From Desulfobacterales bacterium (GTDB lineage: Bacteria; Desulfobacterota; Desulfobacteria; Desulfobacterales; JALSRD01): a stretch of 64,000 bases of DNA. Each line of letters starts with the position of its first letter. The stretch's first letter is position 1. The notes beneath the pieces are model-generated. The model had not been told where the DNA came from, did not search any database, and saw only the letters and a program-made list of their open reading frames with translations. Both the position numbers and the translations under genes were made by a program. Shown here in pieces: positions 54,207 to 62,828 of this stretch. Location: contig JALSRD010000023.1 of NCBI GenBank assembly GCA_026984935.1, forward strand, positions 1 to 64,000. The letters run 5' to 3'.

Positions 54207-55765
54207 AGCGCCTCTTTGGCGGCGAACTCCGCCAGCGCTTTGCGTACCTGCTCGCGATCGTCGAAAGGCACTTTCCGTTCGCCGATAATCTGATAGGTTT
54301 CATGACCCTTGCCGGCGATCAGCACACAGTCGTCTCTTCCGGAGACGGCGATGGCCAGCGCGATGGCCTGGTCGCGCTCGGCCAGTGCCACAAATCCGCG
54401 CCGATCGAAATCCGCCGTCAGTTCGCCGGCAATGTAGGCGACCCCGCCCACCCGGCGCACACCCTCCAGGATCTGGTCGATAATGGCCTGGGGCGGTTCG
54501 CTGCGCGGGTTGTCGGAGGTCACGATCGTCAGGTCACTGTATCGGGACGCAATTTCACCCATCTGGGCGCGCTTGCCGCGGTCGCGGTCACCGCCGCAGC
54601 CGAATACGCAGATGATCCGGCGCACCGCCAGCGCCTTCAGGCAGGCCAGCGCGTTTTCCAGAGCGCCGGGCTTGTGGGCGTAGTCCACGAAAATCAGGCG
54701 GCCGGCAGGATCGGAAACCCTTTCCAGCCGTCCGGGAACGCTGTCCAGCGTTTCGATTCCCCGGCGCACGGCCGCAAGCGGCAACCCCAACGCCAGGCCG
54801 GCGGCCGCGGCATTGAGGATATTCTCCAGGTTGTGGCGCCCCAGCAGGGCCGACCGGAAGGCCAGTGTCCCCTGGGGTGTCCGGAGATTGCCCCGGATGC
54901 CCGCAGCGTCGATCTGCGCTTCCGTGGGATGCAGGTCCCATTCACCAGAAAACCCCGTCGTCATCACGGCTTCTTCTGGCAGCGCCTGCAAAAGCTCCCG
55001 GCCGTGGGCGTCATCGGCGTTGACCACGGCACACACCGGACCGGCCGCAGGGGCTGCCTTCAGGTATTCGCCAAACAGGCGTTTTTTGCAGTTCCAGTAG
55101 GACTGCATGTCGCCGTGGTAGTCCAGGTGATCCCGGCTCAGGTTCGTAAAGACGCCCACATCGACGCCGCAGCCCTCCATGCGATGCAGATCCAGTGCGT
55201 GGGAAGAAACCTCGGCAACCACGTGGCTGACACCGGCTTCGCGCATGCGCGCCATGAGGCGCTGAAGGTCCAGCGATTCGGGCGTCGTCATGGCCAGCGG
55301 CAGCACCTGGCCGTCAAAACGGCAGTTGAGCGTTCCGATGACGCCGACCCGCCGGCCGGCCGCCTTGAGCATGCTCTCGATCAGACTGGCGGTCGTGGTC
55401 TTGCCGTTGGTGCCGGTAATCCCGACGACCACCAGGGCGCGGCAGGGCTGCCCGTAAAACCGCGCCGCCACCCGGGCCAGGGCGGTCCGCGTATCGCGCA
55501 CCGTGACGGCAACGGCGGACGGGCATTTTACGGATTTTTCGCTAAGGACGGCCACCGCTCCGTTTTCCAGCGCCTGGCCGATAAAATCGTGCCCGTCACG
55601 CACCAGGCCCCTGACCGCCACGAAAAGACCGCCGGGCCGGACGTCCTGGGCACGATAATGAATCGATTGAATTTCAGGATCCCGGACCGGCTTTTCCGTG
55701 GCGGCACCACCGGCGGCGCCAGTTTGCCGGACTACCATGCCTGTGAGCAGTGCGGAGAGTTTCAC
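54203..55765 (-). CDS. murE: UDP-MurNAc-dipeptide:meso-DAP ligase
   Basis: This 520-residue Mur ligase adds the third residue. The P-loop GITGTNGKTTTASL is intact. The DNPR motif (TSDNPRSEPP) is present, which in MurE enzymes selects meso-diaminopimelate rather than lysine. VEVSSHALDLHR is also typical. It overlaps ftsI at its start (ATGA) and murF at its end, so the order ftsI-murE-murF is tightly coupled. Confidence 0.96.
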   Translation of the reverse strand: MKLSALLTGMVVRQTGAAGGAATEKPVRDPEIQSIHYRAQDVRPGGLFVAVRGLVRDGHDFIGQALENGAVAVLSEKSVKCPSAVAVTVRDTRTALARVAARFYGQPCRALVVVGITGTNGKTTTASLIESMLKAAGRRVGVIGTLNCRFDGQVLPLAMTTPESLDLQRLMARMREAGVSHVVAEVSSHALDLHRMEGCGVDVGVFTNLSRDHLDYHGDMQSYWNCKKRLFGEYLKAAPAAGPVCAVVNADDAHGRELLQALPEEAVMTTGFSGEWDLHPTEAQIDAAGIRGNLRTPQGTLAFRSALLGRHNLENILNAAAAGLALGLPLAAVRRGIETLDSVPGRLERVSDPAGRLIFVDYAHKPGALENALACLKALAVRRIICVFGCGGDRDRGKRAQMGEIASRYSDLTIVTSDNPRSEPPQAIIDQILEGVRRVGGVAYIAGELTADFDRRGFVALAERDQAIALAIAVSGRDDCVLIAGKGHETYQIIGERKVPFDDREQVRKALAEFAAKEAL

Positions 55766-57495
55766 CGGGTCTCCCTCTCAACCCAGGCCACGTTGAGTTT
55801 GCCCATCGACCGGCGCGGCGGGATGTGCAGACGGTCCATGACACTGCGTGCGATTTTCCTGAAAGCGGGCGCCGCCACGGTGCCGCCGTAATGAAACTTA
55901 CGCGGTTCGTCGACGACCACCAGGATACAGGCCTCGGGCTGATCGGCCGGCACGAAACCGATGAAAGATGCCAGGTATCGGCCGTGCGCATAGGTGCCGC
56001 CCGGGCCGATTTTCTGGGCGGTACCCGTTTTCCCGCCAACGGGATAGTCCGCCAGCGCGGCATTGACGCCGGTGCCTCCAGGACCGGTCACCGTCTGCAT
56101 GATGCGGCGCAGCGTTGCGGCCGTTTTCGCGGAAATCACCCGTCGGATGGGGTGCGGACCGTTTTTCCGCACCAGGCGCCCGTTGTGGTCGGTGATGGCC
56201 TGCACCAGATACGGCCGCATGAGCATGCCGCCGTTGGCGATGGCCGACGCCGCCGCCACCAGCTGTACGGCGGTCACCGCAATTCCCTGGCCGAAGGTGA
56301 TGGTACCGGCATCGATGCGGGTCCATTTGCGGTAGGGTGTCAGGCTGCCGCTGCTCTCTCCGGGTGCGTCGATACCGGTCTTGGCGCTGAACCCGAAATC
56401 GCGCAGCGTGCGGTAGAGGCGGCGCGCACCGAGCATGCTGCCGACCTTGGCGGCGCCGATGTTGCTGGACACCTTGACGATCTGCTGCAGCGAAAGCCAG
56501 CCGTGGGGGTGGGTGTCGTGAATGGTGTTGCGACCGATGCGGTAGGCGCCGTTTTCGCAGAAAAAAATACTGTTGGCCGAAATTTTTCCGGATTCGAGGG
56601 CCGCCGCGGCCACGAAGATCTTCATGGTGGAACCGGGTTCGAAGGGATCGGTGATGGCCCGGTTGCGCCAGCGTGAACGCGGAAACGACGTATAGGTGTT
56701 GGGGTTGAAGCCCGGGTAGTTGGCCAGCGCCAGGATGGCCCCGGTAGCCGGCGCCATGACGACGGCCATGCCGCCTTTGGCGCTGAATTTTGCTACAGCC
56801 GCCGCCAGGGCCTGTTCGGTGATGTACTGGATGCCGGCGTCAATGGTCAGCACCAGATTTTTCCCGCTGTCGCCGGGGAACCAGTTTTTGTTCATCTCGA
56901 AACGCCGGCCGCGGGCGTCGCGCCACACGGTATAGCGGTCCTGGCTGCCACGCAGCACACGCTCGTAGAAAAATTCGAGGCCCTCGAGGCCTTTGCCGTC
57001 CACTCCGGTGAAACCCAGCACCTGCGCAGCCAGCTCGCGATTGGGATAAAAGCGGTTGCGCTCGGTCACGAAGGCCACGGCCTTGGCGTGCAGGGCCCGG
57101 ACGGACGTCACCTCTTTCGGGGAGGCCTTGCGCTTGAGCCACACGAAGGGCCTTTTGGAGGTGATTTTTTGCTGCAGCCGGCGCCGGTCGATCTTCAGCG
57201 CGCGGGAAAGCTTTCGCAGCAGCGTGCGCGGATGCACCACACGCCGCGGGTGCAGCCCGATGGAAGTGACATCCAGCGTCAGCGCCAGGTTGCGGAACTT
57301 GTCGTCGTATATGCTGCCGCGTTTGCCCCGGTATACATAAGATTTTTCGTACTGGCCGGCCGCCAGCTCGGACAGCCGGCTGCGCCGGCAGACTTGCAGG
57401 TTCACCGCCCGGGCAACGATCACCGCCAGCAGCAGCCCGAACCCGATGCCCACCAGTGTAACACGCAGGCGCATATACTTGTTGCCGGTTTTCAT
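55762..57495 (-). CDS. ftsI: penicillin-binding protein 3, FtsI
   Basis: This 577-residue septal transpeptidase has a basic tail and membrane helix (LVGIGFGLLLAVIVARAVNL), a pedestal domain and the transpeptidase domain. Active-site motifs: STMK (FEPGSTMKIF), SSN (KVSSNIG) and KTG (VGGKTGTAQK). There is no C-terminal PASTA domain. ATG 57495 overlaps the ftsL stop and starts the protein just before the helix; an internal ATG seven codons on is also possible. Confidence 0.95.
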   Translation of the reverse strand: MKTGNKYMRLRVTLVGIGFGLLLAVIVARAVNLQVCRRSRLSELAAGQYEKSYVYRGKRGSIYDDKFRNLALTLDVTSIGLHPRRVVHPRTLLRKLSRALKIDRRRLQQKITSKRPFVWLKRKASPKEVTSVRALHAKAVAFVTERNRFYPNRELAAQVLGFTGVDGKGLEGLEFFYERVLRGSQDRYTVWRDARGRRFEMNKNWFPGDSGKNLVLTIDAGIQYITEQALAAAVAKFSAKGGMAVVMAPATGAILALANYPGFNPNTYTSFPRSRWRNRAITDPFEPGSTMKIFVAAAALESGKISANSIFFCENGAYRIGRNTIHDTHPHGWLSLQQIVKVSSNIGAAKVGSMLGARRLYRTLRDFGFSAKTGIDAPGESSGSLTPYRKWTRIDAGTITFGQGIAVTAVQLVAAASAIANGGMLMRPYLVQAITDHNGRLVRKNGPHPIRRVISAKTAATLRRIMQTVTGPGGTGVNAALADYPVGGKTGTAQKIGPGGTYAHGRYLASFIGFVPADQPEACILVVVDEPRKFHYGGTVAAPAFRKIARSVMDRLHIPPRRSMGKLNVAWVERETR

Positions 57496-57797
57496 GGAAG
57501 CGTAATGACCTGTTCGGGGGACGGCGTCACCAGTCCCAGTTTCTGCTTGGCGATTTTTTCGATGCGCTCGGGTGATTTCAGCCGGGCCAGCTCGACTTTC
57601 AGCTTGTTCTGCATGTCCGTCAGGCGCTGATGGTCGGCGGTGGCCAGGGAATAGGCATAGCCGATTTTCACATACTGCACGCGGCACCAGGTGTAGAGCA
57701 GAAGCTCTGCCACGAAGACCAGCAGCAGCAGCAGCCAGACCCGGGTCCTTCGCCGGAAGGACTTCAGTTTCCGCTTTTTAACGTTTCTGGCCGCCAT
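57492..57797 (-). CDS. ftsL: cell division protein FtsL
   Basis: This 101-residue bitopic protein has a strongly basic N-terminus, one membrane helix (VWLLLLLVFVAELLLYTW) and a periplasmic coiled coil (ADHQRLTDMQNKLKVELARL) followed by IEKIAKQKLGLVTPSPEQ. This is the FtsL pattern. It lies between rsmH and ftsI with overlapping stops and starts. Confidence 0.9.
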   Translation of the reverse strand: MAARNVKKRKLKSFRRRTRVWLLLLLVFVAELLLYTWCRVQYVKIGYAYSLATADHQRLTDMQNKLKVELARLKSPERIEKIAKQKLGLVTPSPEQVITLP

Positions 57798-58762
57798 TAC
57801 GCAGGGCCTCCCGGCCGTTCTTCGATTTTTTCAGCCGCCCGCAGCTTTGCACTGCGGGACAATGGGTTTTCGCGAATCTCCCGTTCCCCGGGCCGCATCA
57901 CCTTCTTATGCAAAAGGCGCATTGCCGGACGGTGGCCGCAGGCACACCGGGGCAGGCCCGGGGGACAGACACACCCGCTGGCCATATATTTCATCTGACG
58001 TTTGACGATACGGTCTTCGAGGGAGTGAAAGGTCAGCACGCACAGCCGGCCGCCGGGGTTCAGCCATTCGGCCGCCTGCGACATAAAACTTTCGATGCAC
58101 GCCAGTTCCCGGTTCACCGCAATCCGCAGCGCCATGAAAACCCGCGTGGCTGGATGAATCCGGCCGTGGGACGCCTGGCGCCGGCGGGGCACCACGCGGC
58201 TGACCAGCTCGGCCAGCTGCCGCGTGCTTGTGAGCGGTTGCCGCTGCCGCTCAGCCACGATGGCGCGCGCAATGCGCCCGGCCCAGCGTTCCTCGCCGTA
58301 CTGCTTAAAGAGCTGCGCCAGCTCCTGCGCCGAGCTGCGCTGGAGGATTTGTCCGGCACGCAGACCGGAGTCCGGATCCATACGCATGTCCAGCGGTTCG
58401 TCGCGCTTGAAACTGAACCCGCGTCCGCTGGATTCCAGCTGGTGGGACGAAATCCCGAGGTCCAGCAGAATGCCGTCTGCGGCCACGATGTCCAGCTGCG
58501 CCAGAAAATCGGGAAGCTGCAGAAAATTCCCGCGAAAGAGGTGGACCTCGGCCGGCAGCGGCCCCAGCACTCCGCGGGCATGCCGGATGGCGTCCGGGTC
58601 CCGGTCGATGCCGATGAGCACACCGCCGGGCAGAATGCGCTCGCAGATCGCCCGGGCATGACCCGATCCGCCCAGTGTGCAGTCCACGTAGACACGCCCC
58701 GGCCGGCAGTTTAAACAGGCCAGCACTTCCTCTGGCATGACCGGAGTGTGCCGGTAGCCCAC
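57797..58762 (-). CDS. rsmH: 16S rRNA (cytosine1402-N4)-methyltransferase RsmH
   Basis: This 321-residue SAM methyltransferase modifies C1402 of 16S rRNA. The conserved start HTPVMPEEVLACLNCRPG, VDCTLGGSGHARAI (SAM site) and DLGISSHQLESSGRGFSF are canonical. It overlaps ftsL by one base at its end and follows mraZ by three bases. Confidence 0.97.
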   Translation of the reverse strand: MGYRHTPVMPEEVLACLNCRPGRVYVDCTLGGSGHARAICERILPGGVLIGIDRDPDAIRHARGVLGPLPAEVHLFRGNFLQLPDFLAQLDIVAADGILLDLGISSHQLESSGRGFSFKRDEPLDMRMDPDSGLRAGQILQRSSAQELAQLFKQYGEERWAGRIARAIVAERQRQPLTSTRQLAELVSRVVPRRRQASHGRIHPATRVFMALRIAVNRELACIESFMSQAAEWLNPGGRLCVLTFHSLEDRIVKRQMKYMASGCVCPPGLPRCACGHRPAMRLLHKKVMRPGEREIRENPLSRSAKLRAAEKIEERPGGPA

Positions 58763-58765
58763 GGG

Positions 58766-59212
58766 TCAGAGCCCCAACGCGGCAATTTCGGCGCCCACGG
58801 TGCCCTGCTGCATGTCGGCCTTCATCTGCTGTTTTTCCTTCTCCCAGTTTTCGCGGGACCAGATTTCAAAGTGGTCCAGCAGGCCGGCCAGCACAATGTC
58901 CTTTTCAAGCTGGGCATCTTCACGCAGGCTCTGGGGAATCAGGATACGGCTCTGTTTGTCGCACATGCACTGGTGGGCGCCGCCGATGAAAAAACGTTTG
59001 AAGCGCCGCATACTGGTGCTGGTTTCGGCCAGTGACAGCACCTTGGCTTCAATTTTGTTCCACTGCTCGAAGGTATAGGCGTACAACCCTTTTTCCAGGG
59101 TGGTCAGCATCACCCCGTTGCCGCCGACAGCATGGATCACGTCCCGGAAACGGGCCGGAATGACCAGCCGCCCCTTGGGATCGACGGTATGAAAAGAGTT
59201 GCCTCGAAACAC
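58766..59212 (-). CDS. mraZ: transcriptional regulator MraZ
   Basis: This 148-residue protein has two SpoVT/AbrB-like MraZ domains (FRGNSFHTVDPKGRLVIPAR and CDKQSRILIPQSLRED). It represses the dcw cluster in E. coli and activates it in Mollicutes by binding tandem short repeats at its own promoter. It starts with GTG at 59212, and its ribosome binding site lies within such repeats. It is the first dcw gene here. Confidence 0.95.
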   Translation of the reverse strand: MFRGNSFHTVDPKGRLVIPARFRDVIHAVGGNGVMLTTLEKGLYAYTFEQWNKIEAKVLSLAETSTSMRRFKRFFIGGAHQCMCDKQSRILIPQSLREDAQLEKDIVLAGLLDHFEIWSRENWEKEKQQMKADMQQGTVGAEIAALGL

Positions 59213-59214
59213 GA

Positions 59215-59244
59215 ATCCCCCTCTTTACCCCACTTTATTCCACT
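59215..59244 (-). promoter_or_regulatory. MraZ-type operator, three tandem 10-base repeats
   Basis: Read on the minus strand, three direct repeats of ten bases follow one another: AGTGGAATAA, AGTGGGGTAA, AGAGGGGGAT. With the preceding AA this is AAAGTGG repeated, as reported for MraZ binding sites. The last repeat contains the mraZ ribosome binding site (GAGGGGG) directly before the GTG start. Regulation could therefore be autogenous at both levels. Confidence 0.75.
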
Positions 59245-59254
59245 TTCTGGGATT

Positions 59255-59282
59255 ACTAAATATATTTTTAGCCATCTGTCAA
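59255..59282 (-). promoter_or_regulatory. candidate promoter of the dcw operon
   Basis: A perfect TTGACA (59277-59282 on -) is followed by a 16-base spacer and TTTAGT (59255-59260), four of six to the -10 consensus. The transcript would pass through the MraZ repeats before the mraZ start. The -10 match is modest. Confidence 0.4.
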
Positions 59283-59440
59283 GCAAAAAGAACATTGCAA
59301 TAAAAAAATTTAATAATAATTCACGAATGTTAAAACCATAATCCCGTGTTGTTGGCGCCAGTGGCAAATTGTGGTGCAATTTTAATAAAATCAGGGGGCC
59401 TTATCCAATGCCAACGGGTGCGCCGGACAATCTTGACCAT

Positions 59441-59547
59441 CTCGTAAAAAGTCGAAAATCCGAATCGCAACCACAAGATAACCAAATAAAAACTGCTCAG
59501 AGACACATTATTTTGTGCACCACAGAAAATTACGGGACTTTTTGCGA
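59441..59547. repeat. MITE-like inverted repeat
   Basis: CTCGTAAAAAGTC (59441-59453) and its near-complement GACTTTTTGCGAG (59535-59547) face each other across about 80 bases, with one mismatch in 13. Partly complementary bases continue outward (TTGACCAT and GTCCATCAA). This resembles a small non-autonomous inverted-repeat element. No ORF is inside. No other copy was noticed in the window. Confidence 0.45.
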
Positions 59548-59873
59548 GTCCATCAACCTTGACAATCATGAAATATTTTCCTATGCTGGATTTAAATGGC
59601 ACGCCCACGTGCGCGCCAACCCTTCCGATTATTGTACGTTGGGCGCCTCTTCCAGCGGCGCCGGCGGGAGCAGTTCCACCCCCGGAATTGAAAACTTTTA
59701 GTCAGCTAATCGGTCTGATATTGCTTAAAAATCCTGGTTAATATACCTGCGCTGGGCTGCGAGAGCTTACCGGTGTGCAACAGGGGCGGTAAACCGCCCG
59801 AATGGCCACCGCAATGAGGGATATATAGCCAAAACACCGTAACCGGCTGCATTCGGAGACACTGACGCTTTCC

Positions 59874-62822
59874 ATGGATCGGCGGACCTTTCTCAAACTC
59901 AGCGGCAGCTGTGCGATTTCCATCTCAGCCGGCTGCAACAGCGAACCTGCCAAACACCTCTTTTCCATGGTCCGTGCACCGCAGGATATGGTCGCCGGCC
60001 AACCCACCTGGTACGCCACCACCTGCCGGGAATGTCCGGCCGGCTGCGGCATGCTGGCCAAGATCAGGGAGGGGCGCGTAATCAAAGTGGAGGGAAATCC
60101 CCTGCACGCCATCAACCGCGGCCGGTTGTGCATGCGGGGCCAGGCAACCCTGCAGGGAATCTACAACCCGGACCGCATCAAAACAGCGCTGCTGAAGCAC
60201 AACGGGAAATTCAAGCCCATATCGTACGCCCGCGCCCTGTCGCTTCTGGCACAACGATCCCGGCAGGCTGCAGACCGTGGACCGGATCGGGTGTACGTCC
60301 TGACGGAAAGCGTGGGCGAATTCGTACACGCACATTTTTCCAAAACGCTGGCGGCGTTGAACTCCACCCGGCTGATGGTCTTCGAGCCTTTTGCCTACGA
60401 AGCGCTCAAAACCGCCAACCGCCAGATTTTCGGCCTCGACGGGCTCTGCGCCTACCGCATGCAAACGGCCGACCTGATCGTTTCACTGGGTGCCGATTTC
60501 CTGGAAACCTGGCTGTCGCCGGTGGAATACGCGCGCAAATTCAAGGCCATGCATGCAGCCCGGGGAAATGCGAAAACGGGACGCTTCTTCCACATCGGCC
60601 CCTACCGGTCACTGACCGCCGCCAACGCCGACCGCTGGCTGGCCTGCCGCCCCGGTGCCGAAGCCTTCGTCGCCATGGGGCTGATCCGGCAGGCGCTCAA
60701 TGCCGGTGCCGGCGGCGCACTGGGGCCGGCGGCACAGCAGACGCTGCGGGAGCTGACCGCCGGCTACCGTCTCGAAAAAGTCGCCGCCGTGAGCGGCATT
60801 TCCACGGACATCCTGCAACACCTGTCCCAGGTCATGCTGGCGTCCAGGCGCCCGTTGTTTCTGGGGACGCCCAGCGCCGCCTGCGGGCCCAACGCCCTGC
60901 AGGCCAACATAGGCGCCAACCTGCTGCAGCGCATACTGGACCCGGAACTGCAGCGCATCGACTTCAACGGGCGGCACCGGGTGGAAACAGCCCACCGGCG
61001 TTCGGAAATATACAGCTTCTGCCGGCAACTGGCCGCCGATCCGCAGGGTGTTCTGCTGCTGCACAACGCCAACTTGCGCCACTGTCTGCCCCCCCAAAAC
61101 GGCATCGCCCGCGCCCTGGCAGAGAAAACCCTTTTTACGGTCAGCTTCAGCAACTTCATGGACGCGACCACCCGGCATGCCGACCTGGTCCTGCCCGTAC
61201 GGCTGCCCCTGGAAAGCTGGGGTGAATACGGCGGAAAGGCGGGCCTGGTGTCCACCCTGCAGCCGGCCATGCCGGCGCTGACCGGAGCGCCGCATCTGGT
61301 CGACGTACTGGCGGCCCTGATACCGGATGTGCGGCCGGGTGGCCGGTACGCACGACACTCCCTTTATACGCATCTGAAGCACACCGGGGTCTTGAGAAAC
61401 CGGCTGCAGTGGACCCAGACCCTGCAGAAGGGGGGCATTTTCCAAAAGTTCGCCGCAGAGGACAGACCGCCACTGCCGGAACTTGCCGAGGGGCCCCACA
61501 TGGATGCGCTGCGCGCAATGGTGCCCCCGCAGGCCGGCGGGTTGAGCCTGATCGCCGCGCCATCTATACGGGTTTTCGACGGACGCGGCGCCAATCGGCC
61601 CTGGCTCAGCGAAATTCCGGACCCGCTGACCAAAGTGGCCTGGCAGACGCCGGTGCAGGTGCACCCCGCAACACTGGCCCAGCGCGGCCTGGCCCAGGGA
61701 AGCGTGGTGCGCGTCCAGTCCGAAAAGGGCGTGCTGGAAACACCGGCCTACGCCAGCCACGGCACCATCCCGGACGTGCTGATCATGGAAATCGGCCAGG
61801 GGCATGCAGGATTCGGCCGCTACGCCCAGAAGGAAAGCGTCAATCCCTTTCACCTGTTTCCCGCACGCACCGACGCGCGCAGCGGCGGCCCCGCATTCTA
61901 CACGCCGCTGACGACCATCAAAGACAGCGGGCAGCGTGCAGACATCGTACATACCGACGGCAGCCGCACCCAACACGGCCGGCAAATTGCGCTGGCAGTG
62001 CCCGTTTCCGATCTGGTCGAAGGGAAACGCCCGCCTGCGCCGGGCCTGACCATGGAGACTTTCCCGCTGACCCTGCCGCTGCCGGCCGGCTATGACAAAA
62101 AGCGGGATTTCTACCCCGCCCACCCGCACAGCCGGTATCGCTGGTCCATGATCGTCGACCTGGACCGCTGCATCGGCTGCGGCGCGTGCGCGGCGGCCTG
62201 CTACGCCGAGAACAACCTGGCCGTGGTGGGCAAAGCGCGCATGCTCGAGGGCCGTGAAATGTCCTGGATGCGCATTGAGCGCTACCTGGACCCCGAGCAT
62301 CCCGAACGGGTGATTTTTCTGCCCATGCTGTGCCAGCACTGCGACAACGCACCCTGCGAGCCCGTCTGCCCGGTTTACGCCCCGCACCACTCCAAAGAGG
62401 GCATCAACAACCAGATATACAACCGCTGCATCGGCACCCGCTTCTGTTCCCAGAACTGCCCTTACAAGGTGCGCCGCTTCAACTGGTTCGACTGGCAGCG
62501 CCCCGACCCGCTGCCTTTGCAGCTCAATCCCGATGTCACCGTGCGCGCCAAGGGCGTCATGGAAAAATGCTCTTTCTGCGTCCAGCGCATCAAAGACGCC
62601 CATGACCGCGCCAAGAACGCAAAACGGGCTGTTTTCGACGGGGAGGTGACGCCGGCCTGCGCCCAGACCTGCCCCACGCAGGCACTCACCTTCGGCAACC
62701 TGATGGACCCGCACAGCCGGGTCGCGCGACTGGTGCACAACCCGCGCGCCTACCAGGTGATGGGCTACCTGAACACCAAACCGGCGGTGATCTACCTGAA
62801 AAAAGTTATCTGGGAGGGTTAA
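59874..62822 (+). CDS. actB: fused molybdopterin-family / iron-sulfur subunit of an Act/Qrc-type complex
   Basis: This 982-residue protein has an N-terminal twin-arginine signal (DRRTFLKLSG), a molybdopterin-oxidoreductase-like domain (~40-730; TTCRECPAGCGM then LCMRG provide a cluster), and a C-terminal NrfC/PsrB-like domain (~745-980) with four cysteine groups (CIGCGACAAAC, CQHCDNAPCEPVCP, CIGTRFCSQNCP and CSFCVQRI...CAQTCP). Such fusion is typical of ActB of alternative complex III; in Qrc of Desulfovibrio the two parts are separate proteins. These domains in ActB/QrcB lack Mo and act in electron transfer to or from quinone. An NrfD-like gene follows seven bases after. The signal indicates periplasmic location. 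Confidence 0.85.
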   Translation: MDRRTFLKLSGSCAISISAGCNSEPAKHLFSMVRAPQDMVAGQPTWYATTCRECPAGCGMLAKIREGRVIKVEGNPLHAINRGRLCMRGQATLQGIYNPDRIKTALLKHNGKFKPISYARALSLLAQRSRQAADRGPDRVYVLTESVGEFVHAHFSKTLAALNSTRLMVFEPFAYEALKTANRQIFGLDGLCAYRMQTADLIVSLGADFLETWLSPVEYARKFKAMHAARGNAKTGRFFHIGPYRSLTAANADRWLACRPGAEAFVAMGLIRQALNAGAGGALGPAAQQTLRELTAGYRLEKVAAVSGISTDILQHLSQVMLASRRPLFLGTPSAACGPNALQANIGANLLQRILDPELQRIDFNGRHRVETAHRRSEIYSFCRQLAADPQGVLLLHNANLRHCLPPQNGIARALAEKTLFTVSFSNFMDATTRHADLVLPVRLPLESWGEYGGKAGLVSTLQPAMPALTGAPHLVDVLAALIPDVRPGGRYARHSLYTHLKHTGVLRNRLQWTQTLQKGGIFQKFAAEDRPPLPELAEGPHMDALRAMVPPQAGGLSLIAAPSIRVFDGRGANRPWLSEIPDPLTKVAWQTPVQVHPATLAQRGLAQGSVVRVQSEKGVLETPAYASHGTIPDVLIMEIGQGHAGFGRYAQKESVNPFHLFPARTDARSGGPAFYTPLTTIKDSGQRADIVHTDGSRTQHGRQIALAVPVSDLVEGKRPPAPGLTMETFPLTLPLPAGYDKKRDFYPAHPHSRYRWSMIVDLDRCIGCGACAAACYAENNLAVVGKARMLEGREMSWMRIERYLDPEHPERVIFLPMLCQHCDNAPCEPVCPVYAPHHSKEGINNQIYNRCIGTRFCSQNCPYKVRRFNWFDWQRPDPLPLQLNPDVTVRAKGVMEKCSFCVQRIKDAHDRAKNAKRAVFDGEVTPACAQTCPTQALTFGNLMDPHSRVARLVHNPRAYQVMGYLNTKPAVIYLKKVIWEG

Positions 62823-62828
62823 CGCGGT

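Larger units (their letters stand above)
59213..59873. other. AT-rich divergent spacer between mraZ and the Act/Qrc-like operon
   Basis: This is 661 bases without a convincing gene. The left third has the mraZ promoter and operator. An inverted repeat spans roughly 59441-59547 (listed separately). A 110-residue open frame at 59369-59701 lacks any family signature and is not accepted. The right third (59700-59873) is the presumed promoter zone of the + strand operon; no clear promoter was picked. Confidence 0.5.

Noticed and set aside
52074-54293. 739-residue open frame on + inside mraY/murF
   Set aside because: Antisense shadow of well-supported dcw genes, with biased composition.
59369-59701. 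110-residue open frame in the mraZ/act spacer
   Set aside because: No ribosome binding site or family signature, and it spans the inverted-repeat element.
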